Shown here: piece by piece, positions 38,711 through 48,499 of the stretch
Position numbering within the stretch: position 1 is the stretch's first letter
Layout: every line of letters begins with the position of its first letter
Assembly (NCBI GenBank): GCA_036925085.1
Contig: JAUPFP010000033.1
Location: forward strand, 2,030,501-2,094,500
Length of the DNA stretch: 64,000 bases
Source: Brachycybe producta
Lineage: Eukaryota > Arthropoda > Diplopoda > Playtdesmida > Andrognathidae
Direction of reading: 5' to 3'
Made by a program: the position numbers and the translations under genes
Notes under the pieces: model-generated
The model's input: the letters and a program-made list of their open reading frames with translations, nothing else
The model's database searches: none
Told to the model about the DNA's origin: nothing

Positions 38711-40462
38711 TTATGAGGTCGGTTTGCTCGTATCTTCTGATTGGCACGGATCGAGATCATCGGTTATCGCTAGCTCTTCCATTTCGATACCATGTTTCTT
38801 TTTCATATGAATTCGCAGCTCGAACTTCCTTCTCAAATTATGTCCACAAATGTGGCATACAAACTTGTATTCCACTTTGCCCTCGTGACGTTGCATGTGG
38901 ACTTTAAAGCTCAACCTATTTGAATACTCCGCATTGCAAATGTTACACTTGTGAGGCTTGACTCCCTTGTGTTGAATTAAAACATGCCGATTCAGTAAGC
39001 CTCTAGACTTGTATCGGTACCCACATTCTTCACACATGTAGTCACGTATGTTACGATGCTTTGTGCGTTCGTGACGCACTAATTGAGTTATATAGGGAGC
39101 TCTAAAGCTGCATTCCTTGCACTTGAACATTCCCAAACGTTCATGCTTTGCTCTCTTATGGGTTCTTAGTTGGTGATCTGCGTAACATACAAAGTCGCAA
39201 TCTGGACATTTGATGTTCTTTTCGAGTGGATTTCCATCTGCATCCACTTGGTGAATGGCCGACATGTGTTGGAGAAGAATAAATTTACGAATCGTTTCGT
39301 GCCCGCAGTATTTGCAAACGAGAGGTTCCGTTCCGCATTTCGAGTCGCGATGTGTCTCTAACAGCTTATTGCTTTCAAATGTTTCCTTGCATAACTTGCA
39401 AGAAAACTGTTTCGGACCTTTTGCCAGTTTCCTTGCATGACTTTGTAAGTGGCGGTCGATTTGGTGCTGATACGATGCTGTGTAATAACACTGAGGGCAT
39501 TTGATGATTTTCTTTTCTTTAACCTTATTTGTCGACGTTGTTGTTGTTGTTTGTTCTGCAGAGTTTATTTTTTTAGCCTCTTTCTTTGCATGGGTTTTTA
39601 AATGGCGGACAACCAGGTACGGATATGGTGCAGTGTAATCACACTGGGGACATTTCGCTGTTTTCCTTCCCTCATCATTTATCGGCAGAAATGCTTGTTC
39701 GTTTGATGGTTCTCCATAGTTGAAGCCTGTTTTCGGAAGATTCTCCGAAGGTTGTTTTATAACCAATTTGATAGGTTTTTTCTCTTCGAAATGAACGTCT
39801 TCACTTCGACGCTTTTGTGACAGTCTATTCTGCCCGGTTCGTTTGTTACTGTTGTCGGAACACTCGACACTGTCCAGACTAGATTCTTCACCAACAACAC
39901 CGTGAAAGTCGAAGTCGTTATCGTCATCGTTCGAACTAATCAAGTCCACACTTTCTTCAATAACTTTAACCTCTTTTAGATGATTTCTTGGTCTTAGTCT
40001 CCCGAGTTGGTCGTTACGATCACTCCTCATTTTGTAACTTCCATTAAGGCTGTCTTTTAGACATTGTATCTCCATCGCTTCAGCAATACGCATCAGGCAA
40101 TCGACATGTTCGCTAGGAACTGTGGCCTTTCCGGTGTACGCAAACTGAATCAGGTATTCAATGTCCTCTGCGTGGTCAGCAACATTGTCCAAACAGAGGC
40201 ACTGAGCCTCGGGTATCTTCAACGGTTGACCTGGAATTACATGCATTGCTGGCTCCTGATGATCGAAACAGAAGGAGCCACTTGACCTTAGAGACTCCCT
40301 GAGTATGGGAAAGAGAAAAGCCAAGACAAACTTGTGGACTTTCTTCTGTTTTCCATGGCAAATGACATTGAAATCCACTAAATAATCCTCATTGACGAAC
40401 TCCCATAGTTTGGTGGCCAAAGCTTTGTTGTGACCCTCCCAGTCTATTAGTATTTCTCCCAT
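38711..40462 (-). CDS. BTB/C2H2 zinc-finger protein, array gene 13 (mosaic)
   Basis: 583 residues from the ATG at 40462 (MGEILIDWEGHNKALATKLWEFVNEDY); 67-nt 5' UTR intron 40469-40535. The BTB and linker match genes 8-11 (CFDHQEPA, QCLCLDNVADHAEDIEYLI, KPIKLVIKQ), while fingers 2-5 match genes 3-7 and finger 6 (YRYKSRGLLNRH) matches genes 15-17. Two finger 1 copies of different types (CPQCDYTAPYPYLVVRH; CPQCYYTASYQHQIDRH). The tail is CQSEDTSKPTS. CTCF-like site 171 bp upstream. Confidence 0.95.
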   Translation of the reverse strand: MGEILIDWEGHNKALATKLWEFVNEDYLVDFNVICHGKQKKVHKFVLAFLFPILRESLRSSGSFCFDHQEPAMHVIPGQPLKIPEAQCLCLDNVADHAEDIEYLIQFAYTGKATVPSEHVDCLMRIAEAMEIQCLKDSLNGSYKMRSDRNDQLGRLRPRNHLKEVKVIEESVDLISSNDDDNDFDFHGVVGEESSLDSVECSDNSNKRTGQNRLSQKRRSEDVHFEEKKPIKLVIKQPSENLPKTGFNYGEPSNEQAFLPINDEGRKTAKCPQCDYTAPYPYLVVRHLKTHAKKEAKKINSAEQTTTTTSTNKVKEKKIIKCPQCYYTASYQHQIDRHLQSHARKLAKGPKQFSCKLCKETFESNKLLETHRDSKCGTEPLVCKYCGHETIRKFILLQHMSAIHQVDADGNPLEKNIKCPDCDFVCYADHQLRTHKRAKHERLGMFKCKECSFRAPYITQLVRHERTKHRNIRDYMCEECGYRYKSRGLLNRHVLIQHKGVKPHKCNICNAEYSNRLSFKVHMQRHEGKVEYKFVCHICGHNLRRKFELRIHMKKKHGIEMEELAITDDLDPCQSEDTSKPTS

Positions 40463-41188
40463 GTTGCTCTGAAATTTAGAATTACAATATTATGTACAAC
40501 AATTGATAAAGAAATTGAATGTTGTTAATACTAACAATCCTAAAAGATAAAAATGTGTCCTATTATTCTCACGTGTGATCCAAGGATTTTTACAAAATTG
40601 ACAATTCTAGTCAAATAAACCATGAAGTTGTGCCACAAGATGGCAGCACAGAATTTTATAATTTTGATAGATTGGTGGCATGTTTCCATTAGAAATCAAA
40701 AAAGCTACTGAAAATGATTTTTCATCAGTTCGATTTTTGTTATAGAAATTGAATTTTAATCAGGTGAAATTTTAAAGAATGTCAATATTTTAAGTGTAAA
40801 CGCCTCTTTCAGGAACAAAATTAAGAAAAACATTAATGTGTTTTAGAAACTAGAAGGGTCACTTCAGAATATTAGTAGATACATGATATTTTTTAATCTT
40901 TGCAAATAAAAAAATTATTTTGAAAGATATCAACATGAAAATACCCTTAATAAATAAATACCCTCTAGTTTCTAAAACATTTCGTAGTTTCTTTTTAATT
41001 TTGCACCTGAAAGACAGTATAAACAAAAGTTCGAAAATCAACAATGTATTAGAATAGATCGACTGTTACTATATTTTCTGTGACAATTTCTTATTTTATT
41101 TGACAAAAAAAAATTACAAAATATTTAATACTAATAAATAATGTAAAAATTTACGTAGAAGCTCGAATTTACAAATTGGTATTTCAAA
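40463..41188. other. Intergenic 13-14
   Basis: It holds the 5' UTR intron 40469-40535, CTCF-like site 40633-40649, a shortened family-E copy (40678 on), a family-D fold-back (about 40795-41040), and the 3' UTR of gene 14. Confidence 0.6.
40633..40649 (+). promoter_or_regulatory. CTCF-like site upstream of gene 13
   Basis: CCACAAGATGGCAGCAC, 171 bp before the ATG. Confidence 0.6.
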
Positions 41189-43195
41189 TTACGAGGACGG
41201 TTTGCTCGTATCTTCGGATTGTCTCGTATCGAGATCGTCAGCTTTTTCTAGGTGCACCTCCAGTTCCATTTCATGTTTCCTTCTCATATGCCTCGCAAGA
41301 TGTCCTTTGCTCTTCAGAGTGCGTCCGCAAACGTGGCACGCAAATTTGTACTCCATATCATCCTCGTGGCGTTGCATGTGTACCTTGAACCACGTAGTGT
41401 TTACGTACCCAACGTTGCAAATGTTGCACACGTGAGGCTTGACTCCCTTGTGGTTGACTAAAACGTGTTTATTCAGTCCACCGCTAGTCGTAAATCGGTA
41501 GCCACATTCCTCACACATGTAGTTTTTTATGTTCTGATGAACAACTCGTTCATGTCTGACTAAATGAATTAAATAAGAAGCGGCGTAATTGCATTCCTTG
41601 CACTTGAACTTGCCCTTGCGTTCGTGTTTCGAACTCTTGTGTTGTCGTAGTTGATAATCCGCATAACAAAAAAAGTCGCAATCTGGACATTTGATGTTTT
41701 TTTCGAGTGGATTTCCGTCTGCGTCTACTTGATGTTTGGCCATCATGTGTTGTAGAAGGATAAATTTACGACTCGTCGAATGCCCGCAATATTTGCAAAC
41801 GAGAGGTTCCGCTCCACATTTCGAATCACGGTGTGCATCCAACAGCTTTTTGCTTTCAAATATTTTCTTGCATATCTTGCAAGGGAACTTCTTTGGACCT
41901 TTTGTCTGTTTCTTTGTGTGGTATCGTAAGTGCCGGTCCATTATGTATGGAAATTTTGCTACGTAATCACACTGCGGACATTTGAGGCATTTCTTTCTTT
42001 CATCGTTTGATGGCGTTGTTACTTGTTCGTTTGACGGTTCTCCATCATTAGCATCCTCCTTTAAGTCCGTTTCCGTCAGCTTCTCCGTAGTTTCTACCGA
42101 TTTGATACCTTTTTTCTCTTTGTCATGATCGTTTTTATTTGGAAGTTTCCGAGTAGTAATTACTTTTCTTGATCTACTAGTTATTTTGTAGCTGCTGTCG
42201 ACAACATCATCATTAAGAATATCCAAATTTATACTTTCATCAGTAACCTTAACCTTCTTTCGTGGTCTTAATCTCTCTCGTTTTTTATTTATCAGTTCAG
42301 TATCGTCGTTACAATTACTATTCTTTTTGCTCTTACCGTTAAGGCTGTCTTTTAGGCATTGAATCTCCATTGCGTCAGCAATACGTAACAGGCAATCGGC
42401 ATGTTTTTGTGAAACGGTTGTCTTTCCAGTGTATGCAAATTGAATGAGGTAGTCCATGTCTTCTGCATGATCTGCAATGTTGTCCATGTTGAGACACAGC
42501 GGTGTTGGTAACATTGCAGATCCAATTATCTCTTTTCTCGCAGGTTCTTTGAAGGTAGTAGACCTGAGAGATTCCTTGAGAATGGGAAAGAGAAGAGCCA
42601 GTACAAATTTGTGGACTTTCTGCTGTTGTCCGTGACAAGTGACGCTAAAGTCCACCAGATATTCTTCCTTAAAGAACTCCCATAATCTTGTAGACAACGC
42701 TTTGTCGTGTCCCTTCAACTCTAAGAGAATTTCTTTCATGTTTCTACAATGGTGAATTTTGTTTTGCCACTGGTCAAGACTTTTCTTCAAACTATTGATC
42801 CCCATATTGTCTGCAATATGAACCAGACAACTCGTATGTTCTTTAGGAACGGTAGTTTTTCCGGTGTAGGCAAACTGAATGAGGTAGTCCATGTCCTCAG
42901 CATGAACAGCAATGTGGTCCAAATTAAGACACTGCGGTGTCGGAGGCATTATTGCTCTTCCAACTTTTTTCTTCTTTTGGGGTTTATTATCTTGATCGAC
43001 AGATAAAATGCCACTTGACCTAAGAGACTCCTTGAGTACGGGAAAAAGAAATGCCAGGACAAACTTATGAACTTTCTTCTGTTGTCCGTGACAAGTGACA
43101 TTGAAGTCCACCAGATATTCCTCCTTGAAGAACTCCCATAGTTTGGTGGACAATGCTTTGTCGTGACCCTCCCAGTCTAATAGCATTTCTTCCAT
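41189..43195 (-). CDS. Double-BTB C2H2 zinc-finger protein, array gene 14
   Basis: 668 residues. BTB 1 is residues 1-150 (MEEMLLDWEGHDKALSTKLW). BTB 2 starts at Met 153 (MKEILLELKGHDKALSTRLW, ATG at 42739) and runs to about 290. The join IHHCRN is encoded by CACCATTGTAG-AAAC, which lines up with the CACCATTTCAG acceptor before the ATG of other genes. So the second BTB came with its old 5' UTR edge, now read as protein. One finger 1 (CPQCDYVAKFPYIMDRH), CCHC finger 2 (HRDSKCG), fingers 3-8. Finger 7 is diverged (CNVGYVNTTWFKVH) and the spacer before finger 8 is DDMEYKFAC. The tail is RQSEDTSKPSS. The donor is not identified; the acceptor is at 43209-43211. Confidence 0.95.
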   Translation of the reverse strand: MEEMLLDWEGHDKALSTKLWEFFKEEYLVDFNVTCHGQQKKVHKFVLAFLFPVLKESLRSSGILSVDQDNKPQKKKKVGRAIMPPTPQCLNLDHIAVHAEDMDYLIQFAYTGKTTVPKEHTSCLVHIADNMGINSLKKSLDQWQNKIHHCRNMKEILLELKGHDKALSTRLWEFFKEEYLVDFSVTCHGQQQKVHKFVLALLFPILKESLRSTTFKEPARKEIIGSAMLPTPLCLNMDNIADHAEDMDYLIQFAYTGKTTVSQKHADCLLRIADAMEIQCLKDSLNGKSKKNSNCNDDTELINKKRERLRPRKKVKVTDESINLDILNDDVVDSSYKITSRSRKVITTRKLPNKNDHDKEKKGIKSVETTEKLTETDLKEDANDGEPSNEQVTTPSNDERKKCLKCPQCDYVAKFPYIMDRHLRYHTKKQTKGPKKFPCKICKKIFESKKLLDAHRDSKCGAEPLVCKYCGHSTSRKFILLQHMMAKHQVDADGNPLEKNIKCPDCDFFCYADYQLRQHKSSKHERKGKFKCKECNYAASYLIHLVRHERVVHQNIKNYMCEECGYRFTTSGGLNKHVLVNHKGVKPHVCNICNVGYVNTTWFKVHMQRHEDDMEYKFACHVCGRTLKSKGHLARHMRRKHEMELEVHLEKADDLDTRQSEDTSKPSS

Positions 43196-43765
43196 GTTCT
43201 CTCTCTCTCTGAAAAGAAAAAATTAAATACACATCTGTGCTGCAATGTTAATGACTGATTCATGCCACTTTCTGAATACATTTTGTAATATTCTCTTGGT
43301 TATTTATACTTGCTTGAATTTTATTTTCAGGTGAGATTCAAGACAGACGACAATATAATCATTACACAAAAAAAATCAAAAGATTTAAAGTACCAAAAAG
43401 CGTCAAAAGATGGCAGCACAAAACTTGTTTCCCCCTGAAAATGTTCAATTTGCAAGTTTTCATTTTAAGGTAGCCATTAGCCACCGAAACAAACAAAAAA
43501 ACAAAAGCCACCCAAACTAAAACCACCATAAAATAATGTTTATATTTTTAAAGATATAATCATGGAAATTATTTATGAAACATAGTTTATTTTTCTAGTT
43601 TCAAATAAACCTTGAAATTCTTCCAAGATTCTTTTTTAAAAATGTTTTGCGTGTTTTTTAATAAATTAAAAAAATAACTTCATTGGAGATTTTATTCAAA
43701 ATATTTACACAATAATTAACAAACTATTTTTTACACTCATTTATATATATTTTTTTTAAAAAAAA
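43196..43765. other. Intergenic 14-15, short spacer
   Basis: It holds the acceptor at 43209-43211, CTCF-like site 43403-43419 and the gene 15 3' UTR. No MITE is recognised. Confidence 0.6.
43403..43419 (+). promoter_or_regulatory. CTCF-like site upstream of gene 14
   Basis: TCAAAAGATGGCAGCAC, 208 bp before the ATG; still fits NCANNAGRNGGCRSY. Confidence 0.52.
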
Positions 43766-45784
43766 TTACGAGGTCGGTTTTCCTGTATCTTGCGATTCGT
43801 TAACGTTGTTTGTTGTTGTTAATTCCTCTTTTAGTTCGATGCCGTGTTTGCTTAGCATATGCCTCCTCAGTTCGAACCTTCTTCGTAAACTGTGTCCGCA
43901 GATGTGGCATACAAACTTGTATTCCACTTTACCCTCGTGACGTTGCATATGTATCTTGAAGCTCAACGAGTCCGAATACTCGGCATTGCAAATGTTGCAT
44001 TTGTGACGCTTCAATCCTTTATGCCAAGCTAAAACGTGACGATTCAATCTTGACCTAGACTTGTATTGGTTCCCACATTCCTCACACATGTAGTCTTTTA
44101 TGTTCTCATGCTTCGTCCGTTCGTGTATCCTTATTTCACTAATGTACGGAGCGGTGTAGTTGCATTCCTTACATTTGAACTTTCCCATTCGTTCGTGCTT
44201 TGCTCTCTGATGAGCTCGTAGCTGATGTCTTGCGTAACATACGAAGTCGCATTCCGAACACTTGACGTTCTTTTCTAATGGATTTCCGTTAGCATCTACT
44301 TGGTGCACGGCTATCATATGATGTCGAAGGATCATTTTACGACTCGTTTTGTGGCCACAATATTTGCAAACGAGAGGTTCGGTTCCACATTTCGATTCGC
44401 GGTGTACCTCTAACAAATGCCTGTTTTCAAATGATTTACTGCATGTTTTGCAAGTATTTGCAAGCTTTGGACCGTTTGCCAGTTTCCTAGCGTGGCTTTC
44501 TAAGTGACGTCTAAGATCGCGTGGAAATTTCGAAACGTATTCACAATGAGGACATTTGCACGTTTTCTTTTCTTTAACTTTATTTGTGGAAGTTGCCGTT
44601 GGTTCGTTCGATGGAGTTCTTTCGTTAGCTTCCACTTTGGAGTCTGTTTTTGTTAGAATTTCTGTCGCATTTTGGTTTTTAGCCTGTTTTCTAACATGGC
44701 TTCCCAAGTGTTTTCGAATTCGATTCGGATATTTAGCAGTGTAATCACACTGAGGACATTTGAGAAGTTTTTTTACATTATCATTTGACGGCACCGTTGT
44801 TTGTTCGTTTGACGGTTCCCCAACATTATGTTCTTTCGGCGAGCCTGTCGTCGTAAGCTTCTGCAGAGATTGTTTTATAACCAATTTAATAGGTTTCTTC
44901 TCTTTAGAGTGATCATCTTCCTTTCGACGCTTCTGTGGTACTCTTCGAGAGCCACTGGTTCCTTCGTCGTTGCTCTCGGAATATTCGACAATGTCCAGAC
45001 TTAAATCTTCGTTAAAGACAGAATGAAAATCAACATCATCATCATCGTCATACAAACTTTCCTTCATCATAACCCTTTTCAGAAGAGATCGTGGTCTTAG
45101 TCTTCCAAATGTTGTATTCGGAAGTTGAGCCTGATCGTGCATGCGCTCACTCTTCTTCGTATTTTCTCGATTAAGGCTATCGTTTAGGAATAAGTCGTTA
45201 TCTTCATTGTTATTACAATCGTCATTATTAGAGCTAACCAAGTCAACGCTTTCCATGATAATATTAACTCCGTTTAGCTGACTTTGTGGATTTTGTCTCT
45301 CGAGTGTCCGTTTACTTTGATCATTACACTTTTTCTTGTTGTTCACTCGTTCGAGGCTATCTTTTAGACACTGTATCTCCATGTTGTTAGAGATACGCAC
45401 GAGACAATCACGATGTTCTTTAGGAACGTTCGTTTTTCCAGTGTAAGCAAACTGGATGAGGTAAATCATGTCTTCCGCGTGGTTAGCAACATTGTCTAAG
45501 TTGAGACACTCAGGTGTTGGTAGCATTGAGGTTGTTTCAATTGTCTCATTCCTCTCAGTTTCTTCTTCTTCTTCTTGATGGAGAGCAGAAAGGCCAGTAC
45601 TAATTGACCTGAGAGACTCCTTGAGCATTGGAAAGAAAAGGGCGATAACGAACTTGTGGACTTTCATTTGTTGTCCGTGACAAGTGACACTGAAATCCAC
45701 TAGATATTCCTCCTTGAAGAACTCCCATAGTTTGGTGGACAAGGCTCTGTCGTGACCCTCCCAGTCTAATATTATTTCTCCCAT
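43766..45784 (-). CDS. BTB/C2H2 zinc-finger protein, array gene 15 (duplicated linker)
   Basis: 672 residues from the ATG at 45784 (MGEIILDWEGHDRALSTKLW). A T-rich acceptor (TTTTTTTTAG) is 11 bases upstream; with the likely donor GTATGG (45894) the intron is 99 nt. The linker is the longest of the array and looks duplicated: DSLERVNNKKK...LERQNPQSQLNGVNIIMESVDL and DSLNRENTKKS...GRLRPRSLLKRVMMKESL. Two finger 1 copies (CPQCDYTAKYPNRIRKH; CPHCEYVSKFPRDLRRH). Finger 2 is CCHC (CKTCSKSFENRHLLEVHRESKCG). Finger 6 is YKSRSRLNRH. The tail is NESQDTGKPTS. Its CTCF-like site lies 755 bp upstream, behind two insertions. Confidence 0.94.
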   Translation of the reverse strand: MGEIILDWEGHDRALSTKLWEFFKEEYLVDFSVTCHGQQMKVHKFVIALFFPMLKESLRSISTGLSALHQEEEEETERNETIETTSMLPTPECLNLDNVANHAEDMIYLIQFAYTGKTNVPKEHRDCLVRISNNMEIQCLKDSLERVNNKKKCNDQSKRTLERQNPQSQLNGVNIIMESVDLVSSNNDDCNNNEDNDLFLNDSLNRENTKKSERMHDQAQLPNTTFGRLRPRSLLKRVMMKESLYDDDDDVDFHSVFNEDLSLDIVEYSESNDEGTSGSRRVPQKRRKEDDHSKEKKPIKLVIKQSLQKLTTTGSPKEHNVGEPSNEQTTVPSNDNVKKLLKCPQCDYTAKYPNRIRKHLGSHVRKQAKNQNATEILTKTDSKVEANERTPSNEPTATSTNKVKEKKTCKCPHCEYVSKFPRDLRRHLESHARKLANGPKLANTCKTCSKSFENRHLLEVHRESKCGTEPLVCKYCGHKTSRKMILRHHMIAVHQVDANGNPLEKNVKCSECDFVCYARHQLRAHQRAKHERMGKFKCKECNYTAPYISEIRIHERTKHENIKDYMCEECGNQYKSRSRLNRHVLAWHKGLKRHKCNICNAEYSDSLSFKIHMQRHEGKVEYKFVCHICGHSLRRRFELRRHMLSKHGIELKEELTTTNNVNESQDTGKPTS

Positions 45785-46018
45785 GATAATGATTGCTAAA
45801 AAAAATGATGAAAAGTTATTTGTGATCACTGATCATGCAGTAATTAACTTGTAATTAATTAAGCAGTAATTAATTATGCTTGTTGAAACCATACCTAATC
45901 AAAAATTGTGTTTTGGTTTCCAATTTGATGGAAAAAGTCTTTAAGATTAAAAAAATTACAAAGACTTTATGTTGCAAGATAAATATATACAGAAGCAAAT
46001 CAACTAAGAGCCCTTCTT

Positions 46019-46224
46019 ACAGGCAATTAGAAATCGGGACAAACAGAAGTTGGCTCCGCCCTTTTCGTGACGACCGGCAACTTCTAATTGGTTTGTTGTG
46101 TGGTTCGACGTTGAAAAGGGCGGAGCATGTGACGTCAGACTACATAACTAACCAATTAGAAGTTGCGTTTGTCATAAAAAGGGGCGGAGCCAACTTATGT
46201 TTGTCCCGATTTCTAATTGCGTGT
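46019..46224. mobile_element. MITE family A, copy 1
   Basis: 206 bp. Ends ACAGGCAATTAGAAATCGGG and, complement of right, ACACGCAATTAGAAATCGGG, then GACAAACA. GC-rich inside with GGCGGAGC and its complement and ACCAATTAGAAGTTGC in both orientations. It lies inside repeat C. Confidence 0.85.
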
Positions 46225-46236
46225 CCTCTACCTACG

Positions 46237-46495
46237 GCCAATAGATGGCGCAAAGTGTACTTAGAGCTTCAGTTACTATACGATTACAGACCATACGAGA
46301 TTCACTCCCCTGATGTCGTCCCCCTTGAAAATAGCTTGCCAGGCCAATACTGTACGAGATTCACTCTCTTTGCCGTCCTCCATGGTAATAGGTCTTCCTT
46401 CTAGCTTCAAAAAGCAGACGACGATTCATCACTCACTTTTGGGCGTTTCTTTTTTCTAACGTGGAGTTGCTTTACCTCTATATATTTATTTTGCT
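46237..46495 (+). repeat. Interspersed repeat C, copy 3
   Basis: It begins GCCAATAGATGGCGCA, has TTCAAAAAGCAGACGACG and ends TACCTCTATATATTTATTTT. The part left of MITE A (ATCAACTAAGAG, near 45998) also belongs to it. Confidence 0.6.
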
Positions 46496-46538
46496 TTGTT
46501 GTAATTTTGCAGTCGTAAATTGAAATGAATGTTTTTAT

Positions 46539-46554
46539 CAATAGAGGGCAGCAC
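46539..46554 (+). promoter_or_regulatory. CTCF-like site upstream of gene 15
   Basis: CAATAGAGGGCAGCAC, the variant shared by genes 15-17; fits NCANNAGRNGGCRSY. It is 755 bp from the ATG because MITE A and repeat C lie between. Confidence 0.58.
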
Positions 46555-46874
46555 CATACAACCATGAGGCCAGCACTGTATCGATTTGGTTCATTTTATT
46601 GGTTGATATTTCCTATTTTATTTTGGTGGGAATATTATCTACACTTGACATGCATTCAAATTTAAACGTTTGTTTTGTTGAATGCGGTCAGTTGATTGCA
46701 TTCTGGCTGCACATTCTAAACACATTTAAAACAGGTAAAGGTACTTGAATACTTCTAATATCAATGTCTATCAATTGGGGGTAAGAACAATTATAAAATG
46801 ACCTTGAAATTCTTTAATATATGCAGTAATATTTCTGTTACTCTTTCAAAAGCAAAATTAAGAGAAACTGTAAA

Positions 46875-47590
46875 ATGTTAAATATTAAACACGTTCTACA
46901 GAGAACTGTGAAGGGCAAATGGACAAAATGTCAAATTTAATTTATTCAGTTAATAATTTCAAAATATTGTCTTAATAATTAAATATAATATATATATTAT
47001 AAAAACTATTGACAAAATATTGATTTAGTATTTCAATTTAAAATATTAATAATGAAGTCAATTTTTATTTGGATTTATGTCCTTAACTGGATTCCGTATA
47101 ATTCACCTGAATACATTTAACTTGAATTCATTTAGCTTATGTGTGTGTACAAGGTATAACCCAATCACTGATTGCTATTTTATATTGATATCTTAGTATT
47201 TAAAATACTTTAGTTTCTTTTCATTTTGCATCTAAAACACAGAATAATCAAAAGTACGAGAGGCGTTTTTACACTTTAAAACCAGCCTTATATAAATTGT
47301 AGACACATGAGTTAAATGAATTCAAATTAAATGTGTTTAGTTGAATTATATGGAATTCAGTTAAGGACATGAACAAAAATAAAAATTGACTTTATTATTA
47401 ATATTTTAAATTGAAATTGACTAAATCCATATTTTGTCAGTAGTTTATATAATTATATTTAAGTATTAACTCAATATTTTCAGATTATAAACTGAATAAA
47501 TTGAATTCGATATATTGTTTGTTTGTCCTTCACAGGGGGCTCTGTAGAAGACGTTTATTATTTAAATGCATTTAAATTATCAGGTGTGTG
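46875..47590. repeat. Large fold-back repeat, arms about 260 bp
   Basis: The left arm (46875-47140) and right arm (47300-47590) are diverged inverted copies; shared blocks include CTACAGAG, GACAAAATAT, ATTTAAAATATTAATAATGA/A and TGTCCTTAACTG. The loop carries a family-D fragment (CATTTTGCATCTAAAACACA). No coding frame. It looks like an old fold-back transposon. Confidence 0.75.
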
Positions 47591-48185
47591 CACTAGGCAT
47601 TAATCTAGCTTGTCTACATCATAAATGTTAAACATATTTTACTTCCTATGTTCACTTCCTTATTTTGGCGACGGGTGAACAGCTTAAAAACCACAAGAAT
47701 TTCGATTATTATTAGAAATTTTTAAAGAAATCCATAGAATTAATTCGCAATAATCATCTAAAACCATAGTGAGTCCTTTAAATTCAGAATTTCGATCGAA
47801 AAGTTTTATTCGATTCAACTCTTGTCATTTCAGGCTCCAGCCAAGAATATTCATTCTTATCTGAACTGGCTTCGAGTCTTTAATTCAGATTTCATGCTTC
47901 CGAGGCCCATTTTAAATAAAGGTAAGGCACATTTAATGACAAGTAAACTCGCCACCTATTTTCATTTTTGAAAATAAATTGTAATTTCTGAAAGTATTTA
48001 AACTTTAAAACCACTTTGAAAATTTTCAAAAAAATAATACGATGATTTCAGTCTTTATTAATAATGATGCTGATGCAACAACATGCTAATGTGTTTCCCA
48101 TTTATTTAATTTATAAATACCTATAAAAATATTGAATACTAATAATTGTAAAAAATGTAGAAACTTTTTACATTTTTTTTTTCTA

Positions 48186-48490
48186 ACGTCGGGTTCACAC
48201 AGACCACTTTGTGGTTCTACAACTTAGTTGATTGGGTTTGCTTCATACAGATCATCGCTGAAAATAAATGGCCTGCTGTCAGTGCAGGTCAATGGTATGA
48301 CCTTGATCCTCACTGACAAACATGCAATTGGTGGTCTCCACTTGTGGCCAGACTCAACCACTAATAACCACTGTGATGCAAAAGAAACGGTGGCTAGTTT
48401 GAATACCCCTCCCCCCTGTGTAATCAATGGTCTGCTAAAAACGACCGCTTTATGTGGCGCCACAAAGTGGTTCGTTATAAAACCGGCCTA
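48186..48490. mobile_element. MITE adjoining the 3' end of gene 16
   Basis: Left end GTCGGGTTCACACAGACCAC; complement of right end GCCGGTTTTATAACGAACCA; both continue CTTTGTGG. About 300 bp, no real frame. It ends 10 bp from the gene 16 stop, so the gene's 3' UTR must lie within it. Confidence 0.65.
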
Positions 48491-48499
48491 AGTAATAAA

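Larger units (their letters stand above)
45785..48499. other. Intergenic 15-16, 2.7 kb of repeats
   Basis: From the left: likely 5' UTR intron 45796-45894, repeat C from about 45995 to 46495 holding MITE A copy 1 (46019-46224), CTCF-like site 46539-46554, fold-back repeat 46875-47590 with a family-D fragment in its loop, about 500 bp in which I see nothing (47600-48120), and a MITE at 48186-48490 ending just before the gene 16 stop. An open frame at 45880-46404 (+) is read through repeats and is not a gene. Confidence 0.6.

Noticed and set aside
45880-46404. Plus-strand open frame of 174 codons
   Set aside because: It is read straight through MITE A and repeat C; the protein has no domain and changes with each repeat boundary.
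48224-48491. Overlapping open frames on both strands
   Set aside because: They lie wholly in the MITE at 48186-48490; no conservation.
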